From an uncultured Flavihumibacter sp. (GTDB lineage Bacteria; Bacteroidota; Bacteroidia; Chitinophagales; Chitinophagaceae): a stretch of 47,600 nt of DNA. Positions 1 to 8,374 of this stretch are shown here, in pieces (position 1 is the stretch's first letter; each line of letters opens with the position of its first letter). Below the pieces are notes generated by a model. The model did no database searches, had not been told where the DNA came from, and saw only the letters and a list, made by a program, of their open reading frames with translations. The translations under genes and the position numbers were made by a program. The stretch is taken from contig CAMLRX010000016.1 of the NCBI GenBank assembly GCA_946482545.1, forward strand, positions 1 to 47,600. The letters are read 5' to 3'.

Positions 1-2
1 CT

Positions 3-1442
3 TCCAGCTTCAACTGTGTGCCGGGGTTGCCGGTACTGCATTCTAAAGACCTGGTGAATTGGACCATCATAGGACATGCTTTGCCCAAGCAGGAACCCGC
101 GCAGGTGTACAATTTACCACAGCATGGAAAAGGGGTGTGGGCGCCGGCGATCCGTTACCATAATAAAAACTTTTACATCTATTGGGGTGATCCTGATTTT
201 GGTATTTATATGGCGAAGGCTGCCGATGCGAAAGGCCCCTGGGATAAGCCCGTACTGGTGGCCCCGGGGAAAGGAATGATTGATCCATGCCCATTCTGGG
301 ACGATAACGGTAATGCATACCTTATAAATGCCTGGGCGGGAAGTCGGGTAGGCGTGAACAGTTTGCTCACGGTTTATAAAATGAATACTGCCGGAACCGC
401 TTTGCTGGATGAGGGTGTAAATGTTTTTTCTGGTCATGGGAACCACCACACTGTGGAAGGTCCCAAACTGTATAAAAGAAACGGCTACTATTATATTTTC
501 GCGCCTGCAGGCGGTGTTGCCACGGGCTGGCAACTGGTACTGCGTTCCAAAAGCATTTATGGTCCTTACGAAGATAAGATTGTGATGGACCAGGGAACCA
601 CCAGGGTGAACGGTCCACACCAGGGTGCCTGGGTGAATACGCCATCGGGCGAGGATTGGTTCCTGCATTTTCAGGATAAACTGGCCTACGGCCGTGTGTT
701 GCACCTGCAGCCAATGGCATGGAAGAACAACTGGCCCGTGATTGGCAACGATGAAAACAACGATGGGAATGGAGAACCTGTATTAACGCATAAAAAACCA
801 ACGATAGCAGTAAAATCACCCGTTACCGTTCCCGCCACTTCCGATGAATTCAACAGCAGCATGTTAGGCTTACAATGGCAATGGCACGCTAACCCCCACG
901 TAACCTGGAGCATACACAGGAATGGTGCACTAAGATTGTTCGCGGTACCGCAGCCCGCGGAAGAAAAGAACTTTTGGAATACACCGAATTTGCTCCTGCA
1001 GAAATTTCCCGCTGAAAACTTTACGGTTACCACTCAACTCACTTTCCACACCGAATGGGATATCTGGGAAGGAAAGAAAGCCGGATTGCTGGTAATGGGC
1101 AACGATTACGCCTATTGCGCGATCGCGAAAAATAACCATGGTTTTGTGGTTAGAATGGTGCAATGCAAAGATGCCGTCTCCGGCACGGCCGAGGAAATAC
1201 TCGAAGAGCAACCCCTTTCCACCGGCACTGCCTTTCTTAAAGTTGAAGTAAACGCACCGGGAGCAACCTGTTCCTTTAGCTACAGTGAAGACGGCATTCA
1301 TTATAAAAAAATCGGCCACCCGTTCACCGCTCAACCCGATAAATGGATCGGCGCAAAAATGGGCCTGTTCTGCACCGGTAAAAAAAGTATAAGAGACGGC
1401 GGATACGCAGATGTAGACTGGTTCCGTGTGACCGCAAAATAA
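3..1442 (+). CDS. GH43 (subfamily 12-like) glycoside hydrolase, 5'-truncated
   Basis: Five-bladed beta-propeller glycosidase, predicted alpha-L-arabinofuranosidase or xylosidase acting on arabinose-containing side chains. The reading frame is open to the left edge; the first visible residues are SSFNCVPGLPVLHSKDLVNW, a conserved GH43 stretch that normally lies about 30 residues after the start of the fold. A GTG at 18 is therefore not the true start. The catalytic base Asp (DPD motif) and signal peptide are outside the window. Visible are the pKa-modulating Asp in IDPCPFWDDNG (codon near 282) and the catalytic acid Glu in HTVEGPK (codon 456-458). After about nt 830 comes a beta-sandwich C-terminal domain typical of GH43 (GH43_C2 type). 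It is the first visible gene of a long same-strand operon. Subfamily assignment is from recognised sequence, not a search. Confidence 0.9.
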   Translation, partial: SSFNCVPGLPVLHSKDLVNWTIIGHALPKQEPAQVYNLPQHGKGVWAPAIRYHNKNFYIYWGDPDFGIYMAKAADAKGPWDKPVLVAPGKGMIDPCPFWDDNGNAYLINAWAGSRVGVNSLLTVYKMNTAGTALLDEGVNVFSGHGNHHTVEGPKLYKRNGYYYIFAPAGGVATGWQLVLRSKSIYGPYEDKIVMDQGTTRVNGPHQGAWVNTPSGEDWFLHFQDKLAYGRVLHLQPMAWKNNWPVIGNDENNDGNGEPVLTHKKPTIAVKSPVTVPATSDEFNSSMLGLQWQWHANPHVTWSIHRNGALRLFAVPQPAEEKNFWNTPNLLLQKFPAENFTVTTQLTFHTEWDIWEGKKAGLLVMGNDYAYCAIAKNNHGFVVRMVQCKDAVSGTAEEILEEQPLSTGTAFLKVEVNAPGATCSFSYSEDGIHYKKIGHPFTAQPDKWIGAKMGLFCTGKKSIRDGGYADVDWFRVTAK

Positions 1443-1477
1443 ATTTATTCAAGAACAAACTCCTCGTGATTTTCCTG

Positions 1478-1510
1478 CCCCTCTCCCCCCGGAGAGGGGT
1501 TGGGGAGAGG
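1478..1510. repeat. GC-rich palindrome with two alternative right arms
   Basis: The left arm CCCCTCTCC (1478-1486) pairs perfectly with GGAGAGGGG (1491-1499). The overlapping left arm CCTCTCCCC (1480-1488) pairs perfectly with GGGGAGAGG (1502-1510). The two foldings exclude each other. It sits between the GH43 and GH88 genes, immediately before the latter's start. Elements of this appearance are common as dispersed intergenic repeats in bacterial genomes; a role in mRNA processing or partial termination is inference. Confidence 0.6.
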
Positions 1511-1520
1511 CCCACAACCA

Positions 1521-2741
1521 ATGAAACGAATAAACATACTACGCAAAAAAGTTTTCCCTCTCCTAAGCATTCCCCTGCTGTTGTATGCCTGCAATAACAC
1601 CAAAGGAACGCCTGCATCCTTCAATGCCGATTCCGCCATGCAATACTGCGTAGACCAGGCCGCCATCACTTCAGCCCTTCCGCTGCCAGATGATCAACTC
1701 CCGCGGAGTATTGCCAGCGGAAGCAATACCTGGCGCACCGTGAACTACCGCGACTGGACCAGCGGCTTCTGGCCCGGAATTCAATGGTACGTGTTCGAAT
1801 ACACTGGTGATTCCACCTGGAAAAACCACGCACAAAAAAGTTCAGCAAAATTGTTCCCCCTCGCCGACAGCGCCGCCATCGATCACGACCTTGGGTTTCA
1901 ACTCTATTGCAGCATTGGCAACGGATTCCGCCTCACCCGGGATACTTCCTACAAAAAAATATTACTGCGCGCCGCAGATACCCTTGCTAAACTTTACAAC
2001 CCCAGAGTGGGCACCATCCTTTCCTGGCCGCGTGAAGTGCCCGGCGTGGACTGGCCCCTGCACCACAATACCATCATGGACAATATGATGAACCTGGAAT
2101 TGCTGTTCTGGGCTTCAAAAAATGGTGGCGACTCGGCTCTGTATAATATGGCCGTTACACATGCGGAGACTACCATGCAAAACCATTTCAGAGACGATTT
2201 TACTTCCTATCACGTAGTGGTGTATGATACCGCTACCGGAAAAAAAATTAAAGGCATCACCCACCAGGGATACAGCGATTCCAGCTTTTGGGCGCGTGGC
2301 CAGAGCTGGGGGATATATGGCTTTACCATGGTGTACCGCGAAACCAAAGATGCCCGTTTCCTCGAATTCGCTCAGAAACTCGCCGATGTATATCTGGAAA
2401 GATTACCAGAAGATCTGATTCCTTACTGGGACTTTGATGCACCCGGTATTCCGGATGAACCCAGAGATGCGTCAGCAGCAGCAGTAACGGCTTCCGCTTT
2501 GATAGAATTGAGTACGTTGGTGCCCGATAAGGCCAAATCGGAAATGTACCAGCAAAAAGCAGAACAGATGCTGGCCGTATTGTCAGGAAAAGATTACCAG
2601 GCAGGCAAAGCGAATTCCGCCTTTCTGCTCCACAGCACCGGGCATAAGCCCAATGGAGGTGAAGTAGATGCCGCGATTATTTATGCGGATTACTACTACA
2701 TAGAAGCGTTGTTGCGCCTGAAAAAATTAAAAGAAAAATAG
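1521..2741 (+). CDS. GH88 unsaturated glucuronyl/galacturonyl hydrolase, lipoprotein
   Basis: Removes the 4,5-unsaturated uronic acid that polysaccharide lyases leave at the non-reducing end of oligosaccharides. About 406 residues in an (alpha/alpha)6-barrel. Recognisable GH88 segments are YRDWTSGFWPG, DHDLGFQ (Asp123 region), TIMDNMMNLELL (Asp187) and HQGYSDSSFWARGQSWGIYG; the two Asp residues correspond to the catalytic pair known in Bacillus GH88. The N-terminus MKRINILRKK...LLYACNN is a lipoprotein signal with lipobox Cys24, so it is probably periplasmic and membrane anchored. The ATG at 1521 is chosen; an in-frame TTG at 1500 would put a palindrome into the protein. GH88 normally implies a lyase in the pathway, and none is present here, so it is likely encoded upstream or elsewhere. 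Confidence 0.9.
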   Translation: MKRINILRKKVFPLLSIPLLLYACNNTKGTPASFNADSAMQYCVDQAAITSALPLPDDQLPRSIASGSNTWRTVNYRDWTSGFWPGIQWYVFEYTGDSTWKNHAQKSSAKLFPLADSAAIDHDLGFQLYCSIGNGFRLTRDTSYKKILLRAADTLAKLYNPRVGTILSWPREVPGVDWPLHHNTIMDNMMNLELLFWASKNGGDSALYNMAVTHAETTMQNHFRDDFTSYHVVVYDTATGKKIKGITHQGYSDSSFWARGQSWGIYGFTMVYRETKDARFLEFAQKLADVYLERLPEDLIPYWDFDAPGIPDEPRDASAAAVTASALIELSTLVPDKAKSEMYQQKAEQMLAVLSGKDYQAGKANSAFLLHSTGHKPNGGEVDAAIIYADYYYIEALLRLKKLKEK

Positions 2742-2765
2742 TTCGATCATTTTAATACCGGAATC

Positions 2766-4673
2766 ATGTTGAAATTAAGCAGTACCATTTTGTTGTTGCT
2801 GATGCTTTGGAACACATTGCCACTCCATGCGCAGGATACAGGCGAGGCAAAGCAGGAAGTAACGTTGAATTCGCCGGATGGTAAAATCCGTTTCCAACTG
2901 GAACACCGCTTTGAAGGAGGAAAAAGAACTTTGTATTATACCGTTCATTTTAAAGATCAGCCTGTTGTTCTTCCTTCTGAAATGGACATTCAGCTCGATA
3001 ACCACATCAGTGAGCAGGCGATGGCTTTAAAAGTGGACAAGGCGAAGAAATGGTGCGAGGACCTCAGGATCACGAATATTCTAACCTCTTCCGCCAACAA
3101 TACCTGGAAGCCGGTGTACGGGGAACGCACCAGCGTAAAGGATCATTACAACGCTGCCGTAGTAGAAATGCTGAAAGAGAACAACCCCATGTACAAAATG
3201 AATGTACAGGTGCGCGTGTACAACGAAGGCGTTGCGTTCCGGTATTTCTTCCCGGAAAATGAAAAAGGCACCTATTACAGGGTAGTGGCTGAAAACACTG
3301 CTTTTACACTTCCGGAAGGAACCATGGCCTGGCACGCTGCCTGGGCGCAGGCGCCTTACAACTTACTGCCCTTGCGGAACTGGAACCAAGAGAGTGAACG
3401 CCCGCTTACCCTGGAACTCCCGGGGGGAACTTATGCCTGTCTGGCCGAAGCCGCTATGACCGATTACAGCAGAACAAAATTCAAACTCGGTTCCAACCCC
3501 AATACCATCCTCACCTCCATGCACGATCCCGCCGACCTGATCTCTCCCGTAGGCACCCCATGGCGCGTGATTATGGTAGCGGAAACACCCAGTAAACTTG
3601 CGGAGAACAACGATCTGCTGCTTAACCTCAATAAGCCATCCACACTCCGCAACACAGACTGGATCAAACCTGGAAAAATCATGCGCGTGATGACGCAGAC
3701 CACCAAAGACGCTTATGAAAACATCGACTTCGCAGCGGCCCATGGTCTCCAGTATATTTTATTCGACTGGAAATGGTATGGTCCCGCTTTCTCCTTCGAC
3801 TCCGATGCCACTACGGTAAGTATTCCTGATTTCGATCTGCCCGGCATCATCGCTTATGGCAAACAAAAAGGAATAGGAGTGTGGTTGTACGTAAACCAGC
3901 AGGCACTGCTGATGCAATCTGATTCCCTGTTCCGGGTGTACAAACACTGGGGGGTGAAAGGCGTTAAATTCGGGTTCGTGCAGGTGGGTTCCCACCGCTG
4001 GACCACCTGGATACAAAAAGCCATTCAACAGGCCGCCGATGCTGAAATGATGGTGAATATTCATGACGAATACCGCCCCACCGGCGAACAAAGAACCTGG
4101 CCTAATTTTATGACCTCCGAAGGTATTCGTGGAAACGAAGAAATGCCCGACGCTACCCATAATACTGTATTGCCTTTCACAAGAATGATTGCAGGCGCCG
4201 GAGACTATACCGTTTGTTATTACGACAAGCGCATCAAAACAACACACGCGCATCAACTGGCGCTTTCGGTGGTAATGTACAGTCCCATCCAAACTTTGTT
4301 CTGGTACGATAAACCTTCTTTTTACAACGGAGAACCCGAAGTGGCATTCTTTGAAAAAGTGCCCGCCGATTGGGATGAAACACATATTCTGCAAGGCAAA
4401 CCAGGTGTTTCTGTTGCAACCGCGCGCCGCAAAGGCACGGAATGGTTTATTGGCGCCATCACCAACAACGAAGCGCGTACACTCCAGCTTCCGCTTACAT
4501 TTCTGGATAAAGGGAAAAAATATACCGCGACTATTTACGCAGACGATCCTTCCGTTCCTACCAAAACCAAAGTGTCCGTGAAAAAAATGAATGTGACCGC
4601 TGCAACAGTATTAAAACCTGTATTGCAGGCTTCCGGCGGACAAGCCATCCATATTGTACCCAACGAAAAATAA
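2766..4673 (+). CDS. GH97 family glycoside hydrolase, variant active site
   Basis: A 635-residue protein with signal peptide (MLKLSSTILLLLMLW..HAQ), N-terminal beta-super-sandwich (about 30-285), a TIM barrel (about 300-530, with FDWKWYGP and WLYVNQQ strands) and a C-terminal beta domain. GH97 members are calcium-dependent alpha-glucosidases (inverting, SusB type) or alpha-galactosidases (retaining). Here the position of the retaining nucleophile Asp is Gly403 (VKFGFV), so it resembles the inverting group, but where I expect SusB's catalytic Glu the sequence has Asp487 (CYYDKR), and the calcium-site HE segment reads HDEYRPTG (433-440). The exact reaction is therefore open. It lies 24 bp after the GH88 gene and 18 bp before the kinase, so it is co-transcribed with a uronate/arabinose-type degradation set. 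Confidence 0.88.
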   Translation: MLKLSSTILLLLMLWNTLPLHAQDTGEAKQEVTLNSPDGKIRFQLEHRFEGGKRTLYYTVHFKDQPVVLPSEMDIQLDNHISEQAMALKVDKAKKWCEDLRITNILTSSANNTWKPVYGERTSVKDHYNAAVVEMLKENNPMYKMNVQVRVYNEGVAFRYFFPENEKGTYYRVVAENTAFTLPEGTMAWHAAWAQAPYNLLPLRNWNQESERPLTLELPGGTYACLAEAAMTDYSRTKFKLGSNPNTILTSMHDPADLISPVGTPWRVIMVAETPSKLAENNDLLLNLNKPSTLRNTDWIKPGKIMRVMTQTTKDAYENIDFAAAHGLQYILFDWKWYGPAFSFDSDATTVSIPDFDLPGIIAYGKQKGIGVWLYVNQQALLMQSDSLFRVYKHWGVKGVKFGFVQVGSHRWTTWIQKAIQQAADAEMMVNIHDEYRPTGEQRTWPNFMTSEGIRGNEEMPDATHNTVLPFTRMIAGAGDYTVCYYDKRIKTTHAHQLALSVVMYSPIQTLFWYDKPSFYNGEPEVAFFEKVPADWDETHILQGKPGVSVATARRKGTEWFIGAITNNEARTLQLPLTFLDKGKKYTATIYADDPSVPTKTKVSVKKMNVTAATVLKPVLQASGGQAIHIVPNEK

Positions 4674-4691
4674 ACCAACCTCTTTAAGATC

Positions 4692-5588
4692 ATGAGTAGC
4701 AGTAATGAAGTAAAGTATATTGCAGGCGTGGATATTGGTGGCACACACATCACCGCGGGACTAATCCATCCGGTGGCGCGCACCCTGAACGAGGACTCTC
4801 TTATCAGAAGGCATGTGGATCCCCATGCGTCTGCCGGAGAGATCATCGGTATCTGGGCTGGAGTATTAAATGAATTAAAAACGGTTTACCCCGGAAGTTT
4901 TACAAAAGTGGGCATCGCCATGCCCGGACCATTCGATTATGAAGCAGGCATCTCACTGATCAAAGGGTTTCACAAGTATGAAAGTCTGTACCAGCTTAAT
5001 GTAAGGGAACTTCTTGCAGAGGAAACGGGATTGTTGCCAGGACACATTCTTTTCCGCAATGATGCTGAAGCCTTCCTGGAAGGTGAATTGTTCTGCGGCG
5101 CGGCTTCAGGCTTCAACCACGTAATCGGCATCACCTTGGGGACCGGTCTTGGTTCCGCCATCAGCAATAACGGGGTTACACACGATGCTGAACTGAGTGT
5201 TACGCCTTATAAAAACGATATCATAGAATCTTTCGTTTCCACAAGAGGTATATTGAAAGGCTACCGTGCATTGGGCGGCGATGAACAATCGGATGTGAAA
5301 ACCATCGCTGCGTTGTATGGTGCTGAAGAGGCTGCCACGCGTGCGTTTGATGAGTTTGTGAAGCACCTGGGCTGGTTCGCGGAAATGTTCGCACACAAAG
5401 AAAATCCCGAACTGCTGGTCGTGGGTGGAAACATCGCCAATGCCTGGGAACTCATTGCGCCGTCGCTGGGGAAAGTGTTGCTGCCATTGGGCGTAAAACT
5501 CAAGAAGGCCATGCTGGGAGAAAACGCAGCGCTGATAGGCGGCGCCTGCTGCTGGAAATCTTCCGCCGGACTAGCCGCCACACTTTGA
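4692..5588 (+). CDS. ROK-family sugar kinase (or ROK-like protein)
   Basis: Predicted cytoplasmic ATP-dependent sugar kinase of 298 residues. The phosphate-binding loop is VDIGGTHITAGL near the N-terminus; the catalytic Asp is in RNDAEAFLEGE, and the ROK glycine-rich segment is GITLGTGLGSA. There is no signal peptide. The CxCGxxGC zinc motif typical of many ROK proteins is absent: that stretch reads HDAELSVTPYKNDIIESFVS. ROK kinases without the zinc site exist but their substrates vary, so glucose, mannose, fructose or N-acetylhexosamine cannot be chosen. The gene is 18 bp after GH97 and 44 bp before a sugar symporter, fitting phosphorylation of the sugar that symporter imports. Confidence 0.85.
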   Translation: MSSSNEVKYIAGVDIGGTHITAGLIHPVARTLNEDSLIRRHVDPHASAGEIIGIWAGVLNELKTVYPGSFTKVGIAMPGPFDYEAGISLIKGFHKYESLYQLNVRELLAEETGLLPGHILFRNDAEAFLEGELFCGAASGFNHVIGITLGTGLGSAISNNGVTHDAELSVTPYKNDIIESFVSTRGILKGYRALGGDEQSDVKTIAALYGAEEAATRAFDEFVKHLGWFAEMFAHKENPELLVVGGNIANAWELIAPSLGKVLLPLGVKLKKAMLGENAALIGGACCWKSSAGLAATL

Positions 5589-5632
5589 AATATACCTTAC
5601 ATTCAATGTAACAATCAAAACGACTTGTCATC

Positions 5633-6883
5633 ATGAACACCGATAGCAGACCAATGGCCACAGGCGCTAAAGCACGTTTTTCAGAAAAGAAATTCCTGGT
5701 AACACTCGCGTTCGTAACTTCTCTTTTTATGCTCTGGGGCATCGCCATCACCATGGGCGATGTGTTGAACAAACATTTCCAGAATGTGCTGGGCGTTTCC
5801 AAATCGGAATCGGGACTGGTGCAGTTCTCTATCTTCGGCGCTTATTTTGTAATGGGCATTCCCGCCGGACTTTTCATGAAGCGGTTCGGGTATAAAAACG
5901 GCGTATTGCTGGGATTGCTGTTGTATGCCGCAGGCGCCTTCCTGTTTGTGCCGGCAGCCAACGCGGGTTCTTTCGGACTCTTCCGCATTGCACTATTTGT
6001 GCTGGCTTGCGGACTGGCAACTTTGGAAACGGTGGCGCATCCCTTTGTTGCTGCATTGGGCGATCAGCGTACCAGCGACCAACGCATCAATTTTGCGCAG
6101 TCGTTCAATGGTCTTGGTGCGGTGATTGGTCCATTGGTGGGCAGTTATTTTATATTAAGTGGTTCCACCAAAGGGGTGGCAGATCTCGGTTCGGTGAAGC
6201 TGCTATACATCGTGATCGGAACAGTGATCGCGTCACTCGCATTGGCTTTTTCATTTGTAAAGGTTCCGGCATTGGTGGATCCGCACGGTGTGGCGGATCA
6301 GTCGGAGCATACTCCCGGTACACTGGCGCAGGAAAAGAAACTCATCCATCGTCCACATTTTATATGGGCCGCCATTGCGCAGTTTTTTAACGTGGCCGCA
6401 CAGGGCGGAACCTGGGCGTTCTTCATTAATTACGGGGTAGAAAAAATGGGCTTCTCAGATGAAAAAGCAGGCTATTATTTTTCCCTCAGCATGGTGATGA
6501 TGATGGTCGGCCGCTTCGTAGGAACTTACCTGATGCGGTTTATCGCACCCAATAAACTGCTCGCAGCTTTTGCGATGGGCAGCATCGTGATGTGTGTGGT
6601 GGTCGCACAAAGCTGGGGATGGCCTTCTTTTATTGCGCTGCTGCTGATCAATTTCTTCTTCAGCATCATGTTTCCGACCATTTTCAGTCTTGGATTGAAA
6701 CAACTGGGTTCACGCACCCAACAGGCTTCTTCCTTCATCGTAATGGGGGTAGTGGGTGGCGCCGTGTTTCCGCCGCTGATGGGTATGATCGCCGATAAAG
6801 ACATTGCCCACGCTTACTACCTGCCCATCATCTGCTATTTTATCATCTTCCTGTTCGGATATCGTTTTTATAAAGTAAAGTAA
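5633..6883 (+). CDS. FucP/GluP-type MFS sugar:proton symporter
   Basis: Inner-membrane transporter of 416 residues with about 12 hydrophobic segments. The family start is recognisable: after a short polar head, FLVTLAFVTSLFMLWGIAITMGDVLNKHFQ, then the segment GYKNGVLLGLLLYAAGAFLFVPAA, as in FucP-type symporters (L-fucose, glucose/galactose and related monosaccharides). The central loop contains RTSDQRINFAQSFNGLGAVIGPLVG, also a family landmark. It sits between the kinase and the GH28-type enzyme, so it probably imports the monosaccharide released by the operon's glycosidases. Which sugar cannot be told from sequence. Confidence 0.92.
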   Translation: MNTDSRPMATGAKARFSEKKFLVTLAFVTSLFMLWGIAITMGDVLNKHFQNVLGVSKSESGLVQFSIFGAYFVMGIPAGLFMKRFGYKNGVLLGLLLYAAGAFLFVPAANAGSFGLFRIALFVLACGLATLETVAHPFVAALGDQRTSDQRINFAQSFNGLGAVIGPLVGSYFILSGSTKGVADLGSVKLLYIVIGTVIASLALAFSFVKVPALVDPHGVADQSEHTPGTLAQEKKLIHRPHFIWAAIAQFFNVAAQGGTWAFFINYGVEKMGFSDEKAGYYFSLSMVMMMVGRFVGTYLMRFIAPNKLLAAFAMGSIVMCVVVAQSWGWPSFIALLLINFFFSIMFPTIFSLGLKQLGSRTQQASSFIVMGVVGGAVFPPLMGMIADKDIAHAYYLPIICYFIIFLFGYRFYKVK

Positions 6884-6918
6884 GTGCGCAAAAAAAGTTA
6901 TAAAGAAACCCTTCTGAA

Positions 6919-8352
6919 ATGAATAAACTTAAAAAGCTGGCAGGGCTGTTTTTGCTGGCTTCCATACCCGCTACTGCTGCTACCCAGCAGCTTGTCGTTT
7001 ACCCTGCACCGGTAGCGGAGACTGATCCCATGCACAACAACGATTTTTCCGTTCAGGTACGTAAACCCGGCGGGAAATGGCAGGACCTGTTTGAATACAA
7101 CGTGAAAGTGGATGAGGTACGCAATACAAAGCACAACGTAGAAAATGCGTCTATGTGCAGTTTCGATTTTTCAGGTGAAGTGGAAGTGGCTGTAACAAGC
7201 AGGCGTGCCGATGTGAAAAAAGTAAGGATCCGGCCATTGTCGTACAATATTGCGCATGAACAGAAAGGCAATACGATCTATTTTCGGTTGTCACAACCCC
7301 GGAACCTGTCTGTTGAAGTGAACGACGATATTTTTCACAACCTGCATTTGTTCGCCAATGGCGTGGACGCGTTCATGGTGAATAAGAAGGATACCAACGT
7401 CATTTATTATGGCCCCGGGGTACACCAGGTGAGTGGCGGCAAGCAATACATTCCTTCAGGCAAAACAGTTTACCTGGCAGGCGGCGCAGTGTTGATAGGG
7501 CAGTTGCTGGTAGAAGGTGTTCAGGACGTGAAAATCCTCGGCAGGGGCGTAATTGACCCGTCTGTAAAAATGGGCGTACACATTGCCAATTCAAAACGGG
7601 TTTTGGTGGAAGGAATTTGTCTCACGCAATGCGCTACAGGTGGATCCGACAGCGTAACCATCCGCAATGTGAAAAGCATCAGCTACTATGGCTGGGGCGA
7701 TGGCATGAATGTATTCGCCAGCAACAATGTGCTGTTCGACGGTGTGTTTTGCCGCAACTCAGATGATTGCACCACTGTTTACGCGACCCGAAAAGGATTT
7801 GAAGGCGGATGCAGGAACATCACGATGGTGAATGCCACACTCTGGGCCGATGTTGCCCATCCTATTATGATCGGCATTCACGGGAATACCCCAAAACCGG
7901 ACCTTATCGAAAACCTGCTCTACCGCAATATTGATATCCTCGACCACAAAGAAGCGCAGATCGATTACCAGGGCTGCATGGCCATTGAAGCAGGCGACAA
8001 CAACCTCGTTAGGAATGTTGTGTTCGAAGACATACGGGTAGAGGATTTCAGGCAGGGACAACTGCTCAACCTGCGCATCGTATTCAATAAAAAATACTGT
8101 ACATCTCCCGGGAGAGGCATCGAAAATGTCTTGTTTAAAAATGTATCGTACAACGGTACAAAAGCAAATATGTCGGTGATATCAGGTTACGATACCACCA
8201 GGATGGTGAAAAATATTGTATTTCAGAACCTGCGCATCAACGGCAAGTTGATTACAGACGATATGCCCGATAAGCCGAAATGGTATAAAACAGGCGATAT
8301 GGCAAACATCTACATAGGCGAACATGTGGACGGAATTGAGTTCAGGAAATAA
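6919..8352 (+). CDS. Right-handed beta-helix glycoside hydrolase, clan GH-N (GH28/GH49-like)
   Basis: Secreted 477-residue protein with signal peptide (MNKLKKLAGLFLLASIPATAA). About 150 N-terminal residues form a beta domain, followed from about residue 165 by repeated beta-helix coils rich in V/I/N turns (for example VQDVKILGRGVIDPSV, SVTIRNVKSISYYGWGDGMNVF). Candidate catalytic acids are the Asp in WGDGMN (near residue 257) and the pair in NSDDC (near 275). This is the arrangement of polygalacturonases (GH28) and dextranase-type enzymes (GH49); the later WADVAHPIMIGIHG resembles GH49 more than the GHG motif of GH28. Polygalacturonase is attractive from context but is not proven. It lies 35 bp after the symporter gene and belongs to the same operon. 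Confidence 0.75.
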   Translation: MNKLKKLAGLFLLASIPATAATQQLVVYPAPVAETDPMHNNDFSVQVRKPGGKWQDLFEYNVKVDEVRNTKHNVENASMCSFDFSGEVEVAVTSRRADVKKVRIRPLSYNIAHEQKGNTIYFRLSQPRNLSVEVNDDIFHNLHLFANGVDAFMVNKKDTNVIYYGPGVHQVSGGKQYIPSGKTVYLAGGAVLIGQLLVEGVQDVKILGRGVIDPSVKMGVHIANSKRVLVEGICLTQCATGGSDSVTIRNVKSISYYGWGDGMNVFASNNVLFDGVFCRNSDDCTTVYATRKGFEGGCRNITMVNATLWADVAHPIMIGIHGNTPKPDLIENLLYRNIDILDHKEAQIDYQGCMAIEAGDNNLVRNVVFEDIRVEDFRQGQLLNLRIVFNKKYCTSPGRGIENVLFKNVSYNGTKANMSVISGYDTTRMVKNIVFQNLRINGKLITDDMPDKPKWYKTGDMANIYIGEHVDGIEFRK

Positions 8353-8374
8353 GGGTTGTGAAAAGTTCAACCAA

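Noticed and set aside
18..20. GTG as the start of the GH43 gene
   Set aside because: The frame is open to the window edge and the upstream codons (SSFNC) continue the conserved GH43 sequence, so the gene begins outside the window.
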